From Caryophanon latum (GTDB taxonomy: Bacteria; Bacillota; Bacilli; Bacillales_A; Planococcaceae): a stretch of 64,000 nucleotides of DNA. The position numbers and the translations under genes were made by a program. Under the pieces are notes generated by a model that searched no databases, was not told the DNA's origin, and was given only the letters and a program-made list of their open reading frames with translations. Within the stretch, counting starts at the first letter, position 1. Each line of letters opens with the position of its first letter. The stretch spans positions 78,045-142,044 of the forward strand of contig NZ_MATO01000006.1 of NCBI RefSeq assembly GCF_001700325.1, written 5' to 3'. This document shows positions 53,193 through 62,600 of this stretch, in pieces.

Positions 53193-54512
53193 TTGGCATT
53201 TGAATTCAGACTACCGGACATTGGCGAGGGTATCCATGAGGGAGAAATCGTGAAATGGTTCGTGAAAGCAGGCGACACGGTAAAAGAGGACGACATTTTA
53301 TGTGAAGTGCAAAACGACAAAGCAGTCGTTGAAATTCCTTCTCCAGTAGAGGGTACAGTAGAGGAAGTGCTTGTTAGTGAAGGGACAGTTGCCGTTGTTG
53401 GCGACGTACTCATTCGTTTAGACGCACCAGGCTATGAGGACTTGAAGTTAAAAGGCGACGAGCATGCGGAAGAAAAAGCAGCTGCGACGACAGAAGCACA
53501 AGTGCAAGCGACAGCAGAAGCGGGGCAGCCAATTGCAAAAGAGCAAGCAGAAGCACCTGCGCCGGTTGAAGTGGATGCAACGAAGCGCGTTATTGCGATG
53601 CCATCTGTGCGTAAATTTGCCCGCGAGCAAGGCATTAACATTCAAGATGTAGCCGGCTCAGGTAAAAATGGACGCATTATGAAAGAGGATATCGAAACGT
53701 TTGCAAGCGGCGGTCAAGTAGTGCAACATGCGGACGTACAACGAGCAGACGAAGCGGCAGTGGAAGAAACGACAGCGCCACAAGCAGCACCAGTTGTACT
53801 TGAAGGGGAGTTCCCAGAAACGCGTGAAAAAATGTCGGGCATTCGTCGTGCGATCGCAAAAGCGATGGTACATTCGAAGCAAACAGCACCACACGTTACG
53901 TTAATGGACGAAGTGGACGTAACGGAGCTCGTTGCACACCGTAAAAAGTTCAAAGATATGGCAGCAGAGCAAGGCGTGAAATTAACATATTTACCTTATG
54001 TTGTGAAGGCGTTAGTGGCAACGCTTCGCAAGTTCCCTGAATTTAATCGCTCATTAGATGACGCGACACAAGAAATTATTCAAAAACATTATTATAATGT
54101 GGGAATTGCAGCCGATACAGAAAAAGGCTTGCTCGTACCAGTAATTAAACACGCAGATCGCCAGTCGATTTTTGCATTATCAAATGACATTAACGAGCTA
54201 GCAACGAAGGCGCGTGACGGCAAGCTTGCACCACACGAAATGAAAGGCGCATCGATGTCGATTACGAATATCGGCTCGGCAGGTGGTCAATGGTTTACAC
54301 CGGTAATTAACCACCCAGAAGTCGCAATTTTAGGCATCGGACGAATTTCTGAGAAACCTGTAATAAAAAATGGTGAAATTGTAGGTGCACATGTGTTAGC
54401 ATTATCATTGAGCTTTGACCATCGAATGATCGATGGTGCCACGGCGCAAAATGCTTTAAATTATTTAAAGCGTTTGTTAAGTGAGCCAGAACTTTTATTA
54501 ATGGAGGCATAA
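53193..54512 (+). CDS. pdhC: Dihydrolipoamide acetyltransferase (E2)
   Basis: A 439-residue E2. A single N-terminal lipoyl domain (about 1-78) carries the lipoylated Lys in [10 protein letters not shown]. An Ala/Glu-rich hinge follows, then an E3/E1-binding domain (about 130-170) with [15 protein letters not shown], a second hinge, and a catalytic domain (about 210-439) with the active-site [14 protein letters not shown]. It starts with TTG, preceded by GAGGTGAAG, 19 bp after pdhB. E2 proteins form the 60-subunit core of the complex. Confidence 0.95.
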   Translation: MAFEFRLPDIGEGIHEGEIVKWFVKAGDTVKEDDILCEVQNDKAVVEIPSPVEGTVEEVLVSEGTVAVVGDVLIRLDAPGYEDLKLKGDEHAEEKAAATTEAQVQATAEAGQPIAKEQAEAPAPVEVDATKRVIAMPSVRKFAREQGINIQDVAGSGKNGRIMKEDIETFASGGQVVQHADVQRADEAAVEETTAPQAAPVVLEGEFPETREKMSGIRRAIAKAMVHSKQTAPHVTLMDEVDVTELVAHRKKFKDMAAEQGVKLTYLPYVVKALVATLRKFPEFNRSLDDATQEIIQKHYYNVGIAADTEKGLLVPVIKHADRQSIFALSNDINELATKARDGKLAPHEMKGASMSITNIGSAGGQWFTPVINHPEVAILGIGRISEKPVIKNGEIVGAHVLALSLSFDHRMIDGATAQNALNYLKRLLSEPELLLMEA

Positions 54513-54518
54513 TACATT

Positions 54519-55928
54519 ATGGTAGTAGGAGATTTCCCAATCGAGTTAGATACTCTTGTAGTAGGATCAGGCCCTGGAGGATACGTTGCAGCAATTCGTG
54601 CAGCACAAACAGGTCAAAAAGTAACAGTTGTTGAACGTGGTGCGATCGGCGGCGTATGTTTAAACGTAGGTTGTATCCCATCAAAAGCATTAATTTCAGT
54701 AGGTCACCGTTATGAGCATGCAAAACATTCGGACGATATGGGTGTTATTGCAGACGTGAAGCTTGACTGGTCAAAAGCACAAGCATTCAAAGACGGCGTA
54801 GTTAAAAAATTAACTGGCGGCGTAAGCTCTTTATTAAAAGGTAACAAAATTGACGTAGTTGAAGGTGAAGCTTACTTCGTAGACGCGAACACTGTACGTG
54901 TAATTAACGGCGAAAGCGCACAAACTTATACATTCAAAAACGCGATCATCGCAACTGGTTCTCGTCCAATCGAGATTCCAACATTTAAATTCACTGAGCG
55001 CGTTGTTTCTTCTACAGGTGCTTTATCATTCCCTGAAGTACCAGAAAAATTAGTTGTAATCGGTGGTGGTTACATCGGTACAGAGCTAGGTTCTGCTTAC
55101 GCTAACTTAGGTTCTCAAGTAACAATTATCGAAGGCGGCCAAGACATTTTAGCTGGTTTCGAAAAACAAATGACAGCTGTCGTTAAAAAAGGCTTAAAAG
55201 CTAAAGGTGTTGACGTAATCGTTGGCGCATCAGCTAAAGGCGTTGAAGAAACAGAAAACGGCGTAATCGTGAAATACGAAGCTGGCGGCGAAGAGAAATC
55301 AGTGGAAGCGAACTACGTATTAGTAACTGTAGGTCGTCGTCCAAACACTGACGAAATGGGCTTAGAGGAAGTTGGCATTAAGTTTGCAGAGCGCGGCTTA
55401 TTAGAAGTTGACAACCAATGCCGTACATCAGTACCAAACATTTATGCAATCGGTGATATCGTTGCAGGCCCTCAACTTGCACATAAAGCATCATACGAAG
55501 GTAAAGTTGCTGCAGAAGCAATCGCTGGTGAACCATCAGTAGTTGACTACTTAGCAATTCCAGCAGTATGCTTCACAGATCCAGAAATGGCTACTGTAGG
55601 TTACAACGAAGAGCAAGCGAAAGCTGAAGGATTCGAAGTAACAGCTGCAAAATTCCCATTCGCTGCAAACGGTCGTGCATTAGCATTAAACCAAACAGAA
55701 GGATTTGTGAAATTAGTTGCGCGTAAAGAAGACGGCTTATTAATCGGTGCTCAAATCGTAGGTGCTGGTGCATCTGATATGATCGCTGAAATGGGCTTAG
55801 CTATCGAAGCTGGTATGACAGCAGAAGATATCGCGTTAACAATTCACGCTCACCCAACATTAGGTGAAATTACAATGGAAACTGCTGAAGTATTACTTGG
55901 CAACCCAATCCATATCATTTCTAAATAA
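54519..55928 (+). CDS. pdhD: Dihydrolipoamide dehydrogenase (E3)
   Basis: A 469-residue FAD/NAD enzyme. The FAD loop is [19 protein letters not shown]. The redox disulfide is [15 protein letters not shown]. The NAD loop is [19 protein letters not shown]. The C-terminal catalytic His-Glu is in [10 protein letters not shown]. It reoxidises the lipoyl arm and is shared with other 2-oxoacid complexes. Codon choice differs from its operon neighbours (many GGT, GCT, TCT and CGT), as expected for very high expression. It starts 6 bp after pdhC. Confidence 0.96.
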   Translation: MVVGDFPIELDTLVVGSGPGGYVAAIRAAQTGQKVTVVERGAIGGVCLNVGCIPSKALISVGHRYEHAKHSDDMGVIADVKLDWSKAQAFKDGVVKKLTGGVSSLLKGNKIDVVEGEAYFVDANTVRVINGESAQTYTFKNAIIATGSRPIEIPTFKFTERVVSSTGALSFPEVPEKLVVIGGGYIGTELGSAYANLGSQVTIIEGGQDILAGFEKQMTAVVKKGLKAKGVDVIVGASAKGVEETENGVIVKYEAGGEEKSVEANYVLVTVGRRPNTDEMGLEEVGIKFAERGLLEVDNQCRTSVPNIYAIGDIVAGPQLAHKASYEGKVAAEAIAGEPSVVDYLAIPAVCFTDPEMATVGYNEEQAKAEGFEVTAAKFPFAANGRALALNQTEGFVKLVARKEDGLLIGAQIVGAGASDMIAEMGLAIEAGMTAEDIALTIHAHPTLGEITMETAEVLLGNPIHIISK

Positions 55929-55937
55929 TTACCGAGG

Positions 55938-55977
55938 GGCTACGCAATAAGTTTCGGCTTATTGTGTAGCTTTTTTT
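55938..55977 (+). terminator. pdh operon terminator
   Basis: GGCTACGCAATAAG pairs with CTTATTGTGTAGC, followed by seven T. Confidence 0.88.
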
Positions 55978-55990
55978 GCGTTCTTCGTTC

Positions 55991-56275
55991 AAAGCTGAAA
56001 TCGAGAAAATAGTTGTCAGCGGTGTAGTGGCATGGAGCGTGCGGCGAGACACGTTGGGAATAGCTCGTGCCGAAACACTCTGTAAGCTGCGACGACGTAG
56101 GAGTGGTGCGGAGGATTGGGGAAGGTGGTGAACATCACCTCCGTATGGCACTACCTTCAGAACAAACATCGTGTTCGCCCTCGAGCTTTAGGAATTGACG
56201 TGCCCTGGGTAACTGCAGAGGCAAAGCGAGCCGCAATACGCGAAATGCCAGTTGAATGGCGTATCAGCACGCTTG
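55991..56275 (+). repeat. Dispersed repeat E (repeat A with an extra insert)
   Basis: The left part matches repeat A: GGCATGGAGCGTGCGGCGAG, then CTCGTGCC and GGTGCGGAGG. The right 50 bp (56226-56275) matches the end module at about 46 of 50. Between them is extra sequence relative to A (about 56117-56225) with its own hairpin, AAGGTGGTGAACATCACC followed by CACTACCTTC. The rest of the 613-bp gap to the LysR gene is AT-rich and gene-free. Confidence 0.72.
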
Positions 56276-56541
56276 ATGAAATAAAGTAATTTTCATGGAT
56301 GAGCCGAATTTTACATAAATATTGTACAACGAGCATAGCTTCTATTGGAACATGTAATAATACTGTTTAAACTATTCTTTTTTATAATTCATTATAAGCA
56401 AATTTCTCGAAATTTTCGTGAGGTGATGGCATAGTTAGTTATAATGTCATATGTTTTCGTTGTTTATAATAGAACAAAATGAAAGCAAGTCGCATCGTGT
56501 GACTAGCGGCATTCATTTCAAAGAAGGAGAGCGTATAAGCA

Positions 56542-57432
56542 ATGACGGATCGTTATAAAACATTTATGATACTTGCTGAATGTAAATCGTTCACTGAAAC
56601 GGCAAAGCGCTTGTTTTGCTCACAGCCGACCGTATCGCAGCACATTCAACAGCTAGAGAGCGAATATAATTGCAAATTAATTAAGCGTCATAAGCGTGCT
56701 ATTGAGCTGACAGATAAAGGTAATTTACTATTGCAATATGCTAAACGTATGCAATATTTACAAGATGAACTGCGCCATAAAATGGATTCACTCATCGCTA
56801 CGCATCTTCAGGTGAGTTTATATTTAAGCCATTATGTCGCGAGCCATTATTTTGATGAGTTGTTTCAAAACTCGAAGCAACTGACGTCGTTATATCCGTG
56901 TGAAATGTATAGCTTATGTTACGAGGAGCTGAAAAAAAGCTTGCTCGATAAGCATGCGAAGTACACGATTATGCCTATATATGAAAGTGACCCGATTATG
57001 ATAGAGCGCTTCCACATCGAGTCGTTGTTTGAAGAGGAGTTTTCACTCGTTATTGCCAAAAGTCATCCGCTTGCAACGCGCAAAGTGTTATATGCGAAAG
57101 ATTTAGAAGCAGAGGCCGTGTTGCTGCCGCAAAGCGTACATTTAGCTGAGTTGATTAAGCACGCTTTGCACGTAAAGGACGTATCGGTATACTATATGAA
57201 GATGACGAACTTTGATTTAATTTTAAAAGGGGTGCAGCAAGGTTTAGGTGTCGCCTTTTTACCGACGAAAATGGTGAGCAGTGATGTAGCGGTGACGCAA
57301 AAGATCATTAAAGGGCTATCGATTAAGCGCCGTACTGCACTTGTACGCGACATGGAGCAGCCGCTAACAGACGGTGAAGAAGCGTATTACGAGCATATAA
57401 AAGCGCGCTTACAAAACGTTACAATTGCATAG
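56542..57432 (+). CDS. LysR-family regulator, possibly CidR-like
   Basis: A 296-residue regulator. The HTH is KSFTETAKRLFCSQPTVSQH followed by IQQLESEYNCKLIKRHKRAI. The effector domain is of normal length, with GVQQGLGVAFLPTKMV near the end. Its ligand is unknown. In staphylococci and Bacillus a LysR protein (CidR/YwbI) lies next to cidAB and activates it in response to overflow metabolites. Here only a DUF4126 gene separates them and all face the same way, so a link is plausible but unproven. It also follows the pdh operon. AAGGAGAG precedes the ATG. Confidence 0.82.
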   Translation: MTDRYKTFMILAECKSFTETAKRLFCSQPTVSQHIQQLESEYNCKLIKRHKRAIELTDKGNLLLQYAKRMQYLQDELRHKMDSLIATHLQVSLYLSHYVASHYFDELFQNSKQLTSLYPCEMYSLCYEELKKSLLDKHAKYTIMPIYESDPIMIERFHIESLFEEEFSLVIAKSHPLATRKVLYAKDLEAEAVLLPQSVHLAELIKHALHVKDVSVYYMKMTNFDLILKGVQQGLGVAFLPTKMVSSDVAVTQKIIKGLSIKRRTALVRDMEQPLTDGEEAYYEHIKARLQNVTIA

Positions 57433-57439
57433 TGAAGGA

Positions 57440-57483
57440 ACAGCTGTGTTACACGTCGAAATAGATGCGTAGCACAGTTTTTT
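57440..57483 (+). terminator. Terminator after the LysR gene
   Basis: AACAGCTGTGTTAC pairs imperfectly with GTAGCACAGTT, followed by T. Confidence 0.7.
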
Positions 57484-57578
57484 ATTCGAATCGGCGTCGT
57501 AATCAATGAATGAAAATTTGTTTGACGTAGCTCCTTTTCGTTCGGAGTGGGTAAAGTTATGAAAAAGGGGGGAAGTGC

Positions 57579-58139
57579 ATGGATTATATATTTGCGATTT
57601 TAATTGGAGTTGGTTTAAGCATTTCAGCAGGCTTTCGCGTATTTACGCCGATGCTGCTTGCAAGCATTGCTGCAAAGCTTGGGTGGCTACCATTGGCGAC
57701 AGGATTTGAATGGCTCGGCAGCAATGTCGCATTCGTCGCGCTCGCACTCGCAACGATTTTAGAAGTCATTAGCTATTACGTGCCGATGTTTGACAACTTA
57801 ATGCGTGGCTTAGCAACACCGCTTGCCGCTGTAGCAGGTACGTTAATGACTGTCGCTGTCATCGGCACAGAAAATGCAGAATTTCTGTCGTGGGGCTTAG
57901 CGTTCGTAACAGGTGGTGGCGCTGCGACAGTGACGAGCTTAACGAATACCGCTATTCGTGGCACAACGACCGTCACAACAGCGGGCATTGCAAATCCAGT
58001 CGTATCGATTATTGAAGACGTGTCAGCGGTAGTGCTGCCGATTGTGACAATCATTGCGCCAATCGTTGTCATCGTCTTAATCGGTGTAGTCGCTTGGCTG
58101 TTTGTGAAATTTTCAAAGCGCATTAAAGCAAGCATGTGA
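57579..58139 (+). CDS. DUF4126-family membrane protein
   Basis: A 186-residue protein with about five predicted helices. Family features are GLSISAGFRVFTPMLLASI at the N-terminus and GLATPLAAVAGTLMTVAVI in the middle. The role is unknown; members are widespread in bacteria. GGGGGGAAG precedes the ATG. It lies between the LysR regulator and cidAB, each unit with its own hairpin terminator. Confidence 0.8.
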   Translation: MDYIFAILIGVGLSISAGFRVFTPMLLASIAAKLGWLPLATGFEWLGSNVAFVALALATILEVISYYVPMFDNLMRGLATPLAAVAGTLMTVAVIGTENAEFLSWGLAFVTGGGAATVTSLTNTAIRGTTTVTTAGIANPVVSIIEDVSAVVLPIVTIIAPIVVIVLIGVVAWLFVKFSKRIKASM

Positions 58140-58154
58140 ATGGTGTGATGTAAT

Positions 58155-58198
58155 AGACTGTGTGAAACGTCGAATGTGGGTAGCACACAGTCTGTTTT
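58155..58198 (+). terminator. Terminator after the DUF4126 gene
   Basis: AGACTGTGTG pairs with CACACAGTCT, followed by GTTTTAAT. The T-run is modest. Confidence 0.7.
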
Positions 58199-58272
58199 AA
58201 TGAAAAAAGATACATAAAGTACGAGAATTTGGTATATTGAGAGTACATATAGTGGGATAAGGTGGGGATTTT

Positions 58273-58650
58273 GTGAAATGGTTGAAAATTATTGTGCAGC
58301 TTGCCGTGCTATTTGTCTTTAATGAAATCGGCAAATGGCTTGTTGAGGCGCTCAACCTCGTGCTGCCAGGGAGTATTATGGGGCTCATTTTATTATGGCT
58401 TTGCTTGTTCTTTAACATCATTAAAGTAGAGTGGATTGAAGCAGGAGCCGGTTTTTTACTGATGTATTTAACGTTATTTTTCATTCCGACGACGATTGGG
58501 GTTATCGATTACCCAGAGCTGTTATCGGGAGCGGGTTTATATTTAATGCTAGCAGTTGTCATTAGTACGCTTTTTGCGATCGCAGTGGCAGGTGTGAGCA
58601 CGAAATATTTAGAGAAAAAAGAGCGTGCGATGAAGGAGGTACGTGAATGA
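58273..58650 (+). CDS. cidA: CidA/LrgA-family holin-like protein
   Basis: A 125-residue membrane protein with four predicted helices and a basic, acidic-flanked tail (KYLEKKERAMKEVRE). The family tract NEIGKWLVEALNLVLPGSIM then GLILLWLCLF is clear. CidA/LrgA proteins influence autolysis and, with their B partners, pyruvate or overflow-metabolite transport (PftAB/YsbAB in Bacillus). The start is GTG at 58273 with GGTGGGG upstream. The end overlaps cidB by four bases. Confidence 0.88.
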   Translation: MKWLKIIVQLAVLFVFNEIGKWLVEALNLVLPGSIMGLILLWLCLFFNIIKVEWIEAGAGFLLMYLTLFFIPTTIGVIDYPELLSGAGLYLMLAVVISTLFAIAVAGVSTKYLEKKERAMKEVRE

Positions 58651-59327
58651 TTGCTGTAATAAGCTTTATTGGAACGATTGTTATATTTTTGCTTATGATG
58701 AAGCTGCACCGGAAGTATCCGACGCCGCTACTGTTGCCCGTGTTAACGACGACAACAATTATTGCGATCGTATTAGTGCTGCTCAACATTCCGTACGACG
58801 CATACATAGAAGGTGGCGACTGGATTTCGAAGTTTTTAGGGCCAGCGATTGTCGGCTTAGCATATCCGCTTTATAATCAGCGTGCGCTCGTCTTTAAATA
58901 TAAGTTGACGATTTTATGTGGTTTAGTTGTGGCGATGATTGCGGGCTTAATTAGCGTATTTTTACTATTAAAGCTCGGGAAGGCGACGGAAACATATATA
59001 TTAACGGCGATTCCGAAATCGATTACGACGCCGGTTGCGATGGAAATTAGTAGCTCGCTCGGTGGTATTAGCGCATTGACGGTCGTGCTCGTAATGATTG
59101 CGGGTTTCACGGGTGCGTTTTTAGGACCGCTTATTTTTAAGCTATGTCGCATTGATACGGCGATTAGTCGAGGGCTCTCAATCGGTGCAGCCAGTCACGG
59201 CGTTGGCATTTCAAAGCTTGTTGATTACGGCGAGGAGGAAGTGTCAGTTGGTTCGTTATCGATGGGTCTTAGTGCGGTTATCGGGGCGTTTTTATGTCCT
59301 TTATTTGTATATATCGTTACTTTATAA
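58647..59327 (+). CDS. cidB: CidB/LrgB-family membrane protein
   Basis: A 226-residue polytopic protein, the obligate partner of CidA/LrgA. Family motifs are KFLGPAIVGLAYPLYNQR, IPKSITTPVAMEISSSLGGI and SIGAASHGVGISKLVDYGEE. It starts with an ATGA overlap on cidA. The close pdh operon and LysR gene make a pyruvate-related role attractive, as for YsbAB/PftAB (inference); autolysis control is the alternative. Confidence 0.9.
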   Translation: MIAVISFIGTIVIFLLMMKLHRKYPTPLLLPVLTTTTIIAIVLVLLNIPYDAYIEGGDWISKFLGPAIVGLAYPLYNQRALVFKYKLTILCGLVVAMIAGLISVFLLLKLGKATETYILTAIPKSITTPVAMEISSSLGGISALTVVLVMIAGFTGAFLGPLIFKLCRIDTAISRGLSIGAASHGVGISKLVDYGEEEVSVGSLSMGLSAVIGAFLCPLFVYIVTL

Positions 59328-59369
59328 TTAAAAGATGCATTTTTTGTACAACAGAATACGATTTTGAGT

Positions 59370-59403
59370 AAAAAGACCTTTATTTTAAAATAAAGGTCTT
59401 TTT
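59370..59403 (+). terminator. cidAB terminator
   Basis: AAAAAGACCTTTATTTT pairs perfectly with AAAATAAAGGTCTTTTT. Confidence 0.9.
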
Positions 59404-59669
59404 GTATGTTTGCGAGATAATAAGTATAAAATGAGTAATTATAATTACCTTTGTATATATTTCTTTTAGTTTAAAGCACTATATTTTGTTATTATTTTTA
59501 GTTTTAAAGGCTCTTTTTTAGTTTTATTATTTGATTTATATAGTCTGTTTTGTTAAAAATATGATTTTCTTGTGTGTTTCTTATTATATGCAAATGGATA
59601 AATGAAAATTAATTATAAAAGTTTATCAGTTTTTTGATGTGTAATCGAAATCACCTATTGGGGGTAGAC
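59404..59669 (+). promoter_or_regulatory. AT-rich leader of the SLH protein gene
   Basis: A 266-bp, very AT-rich region with several -10-like TATAAA/TATATA tracts and TTTTAG/TTTAG repeats (59466-59525), ending in a GGGGG site at 59660-59664. Long AT-rich leaders are common upstream of S-layer genes. No individual promoter can be assigned by eye. Confidence 0.4.
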
Positions 59670-62600
59670 ATGATGAGGAATAAACGCAAAAATCGAAGCC
59701 TATTTATTACAACTTCCGTAGCAATGGCGATTACTGCTGTTGCTCCAACTAATATAGCAGCACAAGAAACGACGAGTAAATTTAGCGACGTTGCCAATAC
59801 GTACACGCACGCTGAGGCGATCAATGCATTAGCTGAGCGTAACGTCGTATCTGGTTATTTAGACGGCACATTTAAGCCGCTGCGCAAATTATCGCGTTCG
59901 GACGTTGTGAAAATGCTAGGGAAGTTTTTAGTTGAACAAGGTCATGTGATTCCGACAAATTATGATACTGTTTCTCGTTTTAGTGATATTGCAGCTTCAG
60001 GCGATGAAGAATTGAAGCGTTATGCCGCAGTCGTATATGATGCAGGCGTATTTATCGGGAATGAAGGGAACTTAATGCCGTATTCCGACATGACGCGTGA
60101 AAATATTGCGCTCGTATTGTCTCGTCTCGTAAGCTATGTGGCGGGTGTGGATGCGGATGAGTTCGTGCGCTCTCGTAATACGACTTCTGACATTGCGGAT
60201 ATGAATCGTGCGAAGCCAGAAGCGCGTACAGCGATCAAAACGATTGAATATTTCGGTTTAACTGTTGTAAGCGATTACCGTCCGAAAGAATCAACAAACC
60301 GTGGTCAATTCGCGTCGTTCATTTATCGTTTGCTCATTAACGTGTTAGAAAATGAAGCGGTATTAGATGAATTAGAAGCGTATAAATGGAGCAAAGTGTT
60401 AGACGTTAATTCGATTAAAATTAACGAAGAAGGCAACATTTTAACAGCAGCGAATTCGAAGCCGAGCGTGACTGTAACGATCGCCAAAGATGATGGCACA
60501 AGCATCGGCTCTGGCACGGTTGATAATAACGGGAATGTAACGATTAATTTAGGTGAGCCAGTAGAAGAAGGGCAAAATTTACTCATTACAATTGATGATA
60601 ACGGCGTAACGTACACGATTCCGTACGTTGTAAAAGATAAAATTTCAATTCCAGGCGTGCCAAGTGAGCCGACGAACCCACCAATTGAACCTCCAGGTGG
60701 TGGCGGTACTGTACCTCCTCCAAGTGGCGGTGGTGGCGGTGGATATGTTCCCCCTCCAAGTGGTGGCGGCGGTGGTGGTAGCACGATCGAATATGCTACA
60801 CCAGCAGCTATTGCAGCGTTGAAGGAATTAATTAATAGCGTTCCGTTAGTGGCAGTTTCAATGGACGGCTCGAACATTCCAATGGATCAAAATTGGACGA
60901 CGCTTGAAGCGAAACAAGCGTTACAAGATGCATTGTTAGCTGCCGAGCAAGTAGCGAATAAACGCAACCCGACAGCAGCAGAAATTAAAGCAGCTGAAGA
61001 AGCGGTAAAAGCGGCAATTGATGCGTACGAAGATGCACAACAAATGGGTGCTAAAGAAGCCGTTAACATGGTTGTGTATGCGGAAATGGCGCGCACTCGA
61101 GATGCGTACGAAGCGGCATTAGAGCGTGTAAATGAACTGCCAGCGAGCGATTTAAAAACGAGCTTACTTGAGCGTTTAGAAGCTGTAAAAGATGCGGTTC
61201 TTGCAGCTGAAGCAAACAAAAAAGCGCAAGACCTCGTACTACTAGCAGAATTGGAATTTACTGAAGAAGCATTACAAGAAGCGTTAAATGCAGTAGCAGC
61301 ATTGTTAGACGAACGCATGAAAGAAATGCTAGAAAATCGTTTAGAGCTCATTCAAGCGATTCTCGATAAAGATAATGAGCGCATTGAGCAAGCGCGAGCG
61401 AAAGTGTCCGTCGATAAAGCAGCCGAAGCAACGTTCAACGCAGCAGGACAAATCGGCACACTTGAAGAAGCAGAGCAGCTATGGGATCGTGCAAATGCAG
61501 CTGTAGAAGCATTGCCAGAATCGACTTTAAAAAAAATGCTACAAAATAAACTAGCAGCGTTAACGCCAGTCAATACAGCAATCGGCTTAGTTGAAACAGC
61601 TGAAAATGCAAAAACACCAGCAGCGATTACAGCAGCAAAACAAGCTGTTAATGCGCTTCTTGCAAACGTGCCAGAGAAGAGCATTTTACAGCAACGTTTA
61701 GCAGCACTAGATCAGCTCGTAAACAATGAGGCGAAGTTACAAGAGGCGATTGAAGCGGTAGAAGCAGTGGAGCAAAACCCGACGCAACAAGGTTTAGACG
61801 ATGCGCGTGAGCTTGTCAATGCACTGCGCCCGAGCGAAGATAAAACAGCGCTGAACAACCGTTTAGATTTAGTAGAAGCTATTTTAGCAGAAGATGAAGA
61901 AGGCATTCAAAACGGACAAGCAACGGTATCTGTTGACCGTGCCGTAAAAGCAACAGCTGAAGCAGCGAAAGGTAATATGACAGCAGCTGAAGCGAAAGTA
62001 GAAGTAGATAAAGCGCGTGCACTCGTTGACGCATTGCCAGCATCTGCAGTGAAAGCAGTGCTCGAAGACCGTCTCCTTGATTTGACGCGTGATTTAGCCG
62101 CAACAACATTAGTAGAAGCAGCTGAAGGCGTGAAAACGCAAGCGGCAGTCGATGCAGCGAAGCAAGCGTTAAGCACGTTGCCAAACAGTGCAAATAAAGC
62201 AGAACTAGAAGCACGTTTACAAGACGTTCAAAATGCGCTAAACGATGCGAAGCTACAAGCAGCTAAAGATGCAGTCGACGCGCTTGAGAAAAATCCGACA
62301 ATCGAAGGCGTTGAATCGGCACGTGAGCTAGTAAACGCCTTGCCGAACAGTCGTGACAAAAACGATTTAAATGCGCGTATTGATGCGGTAGAAGCAGCAC
62401 TTGAAGCAGCCGACAAGCTAGAGGAAGCGACGAACGCTGTAACGGATTTAGAACAAAATCCAACGCAGCCGAAGCTCGATGAAGTACAAGAGCTAGTGAA
62501 CGAGCTACCAGATAGCGAGGAAAAAGAAGCGCTGCAAGACCGAATCGACGCAGTACAAGATGCGTTAGACGAGGCGGCAGTACAAGCGGCTGAGGACGCA

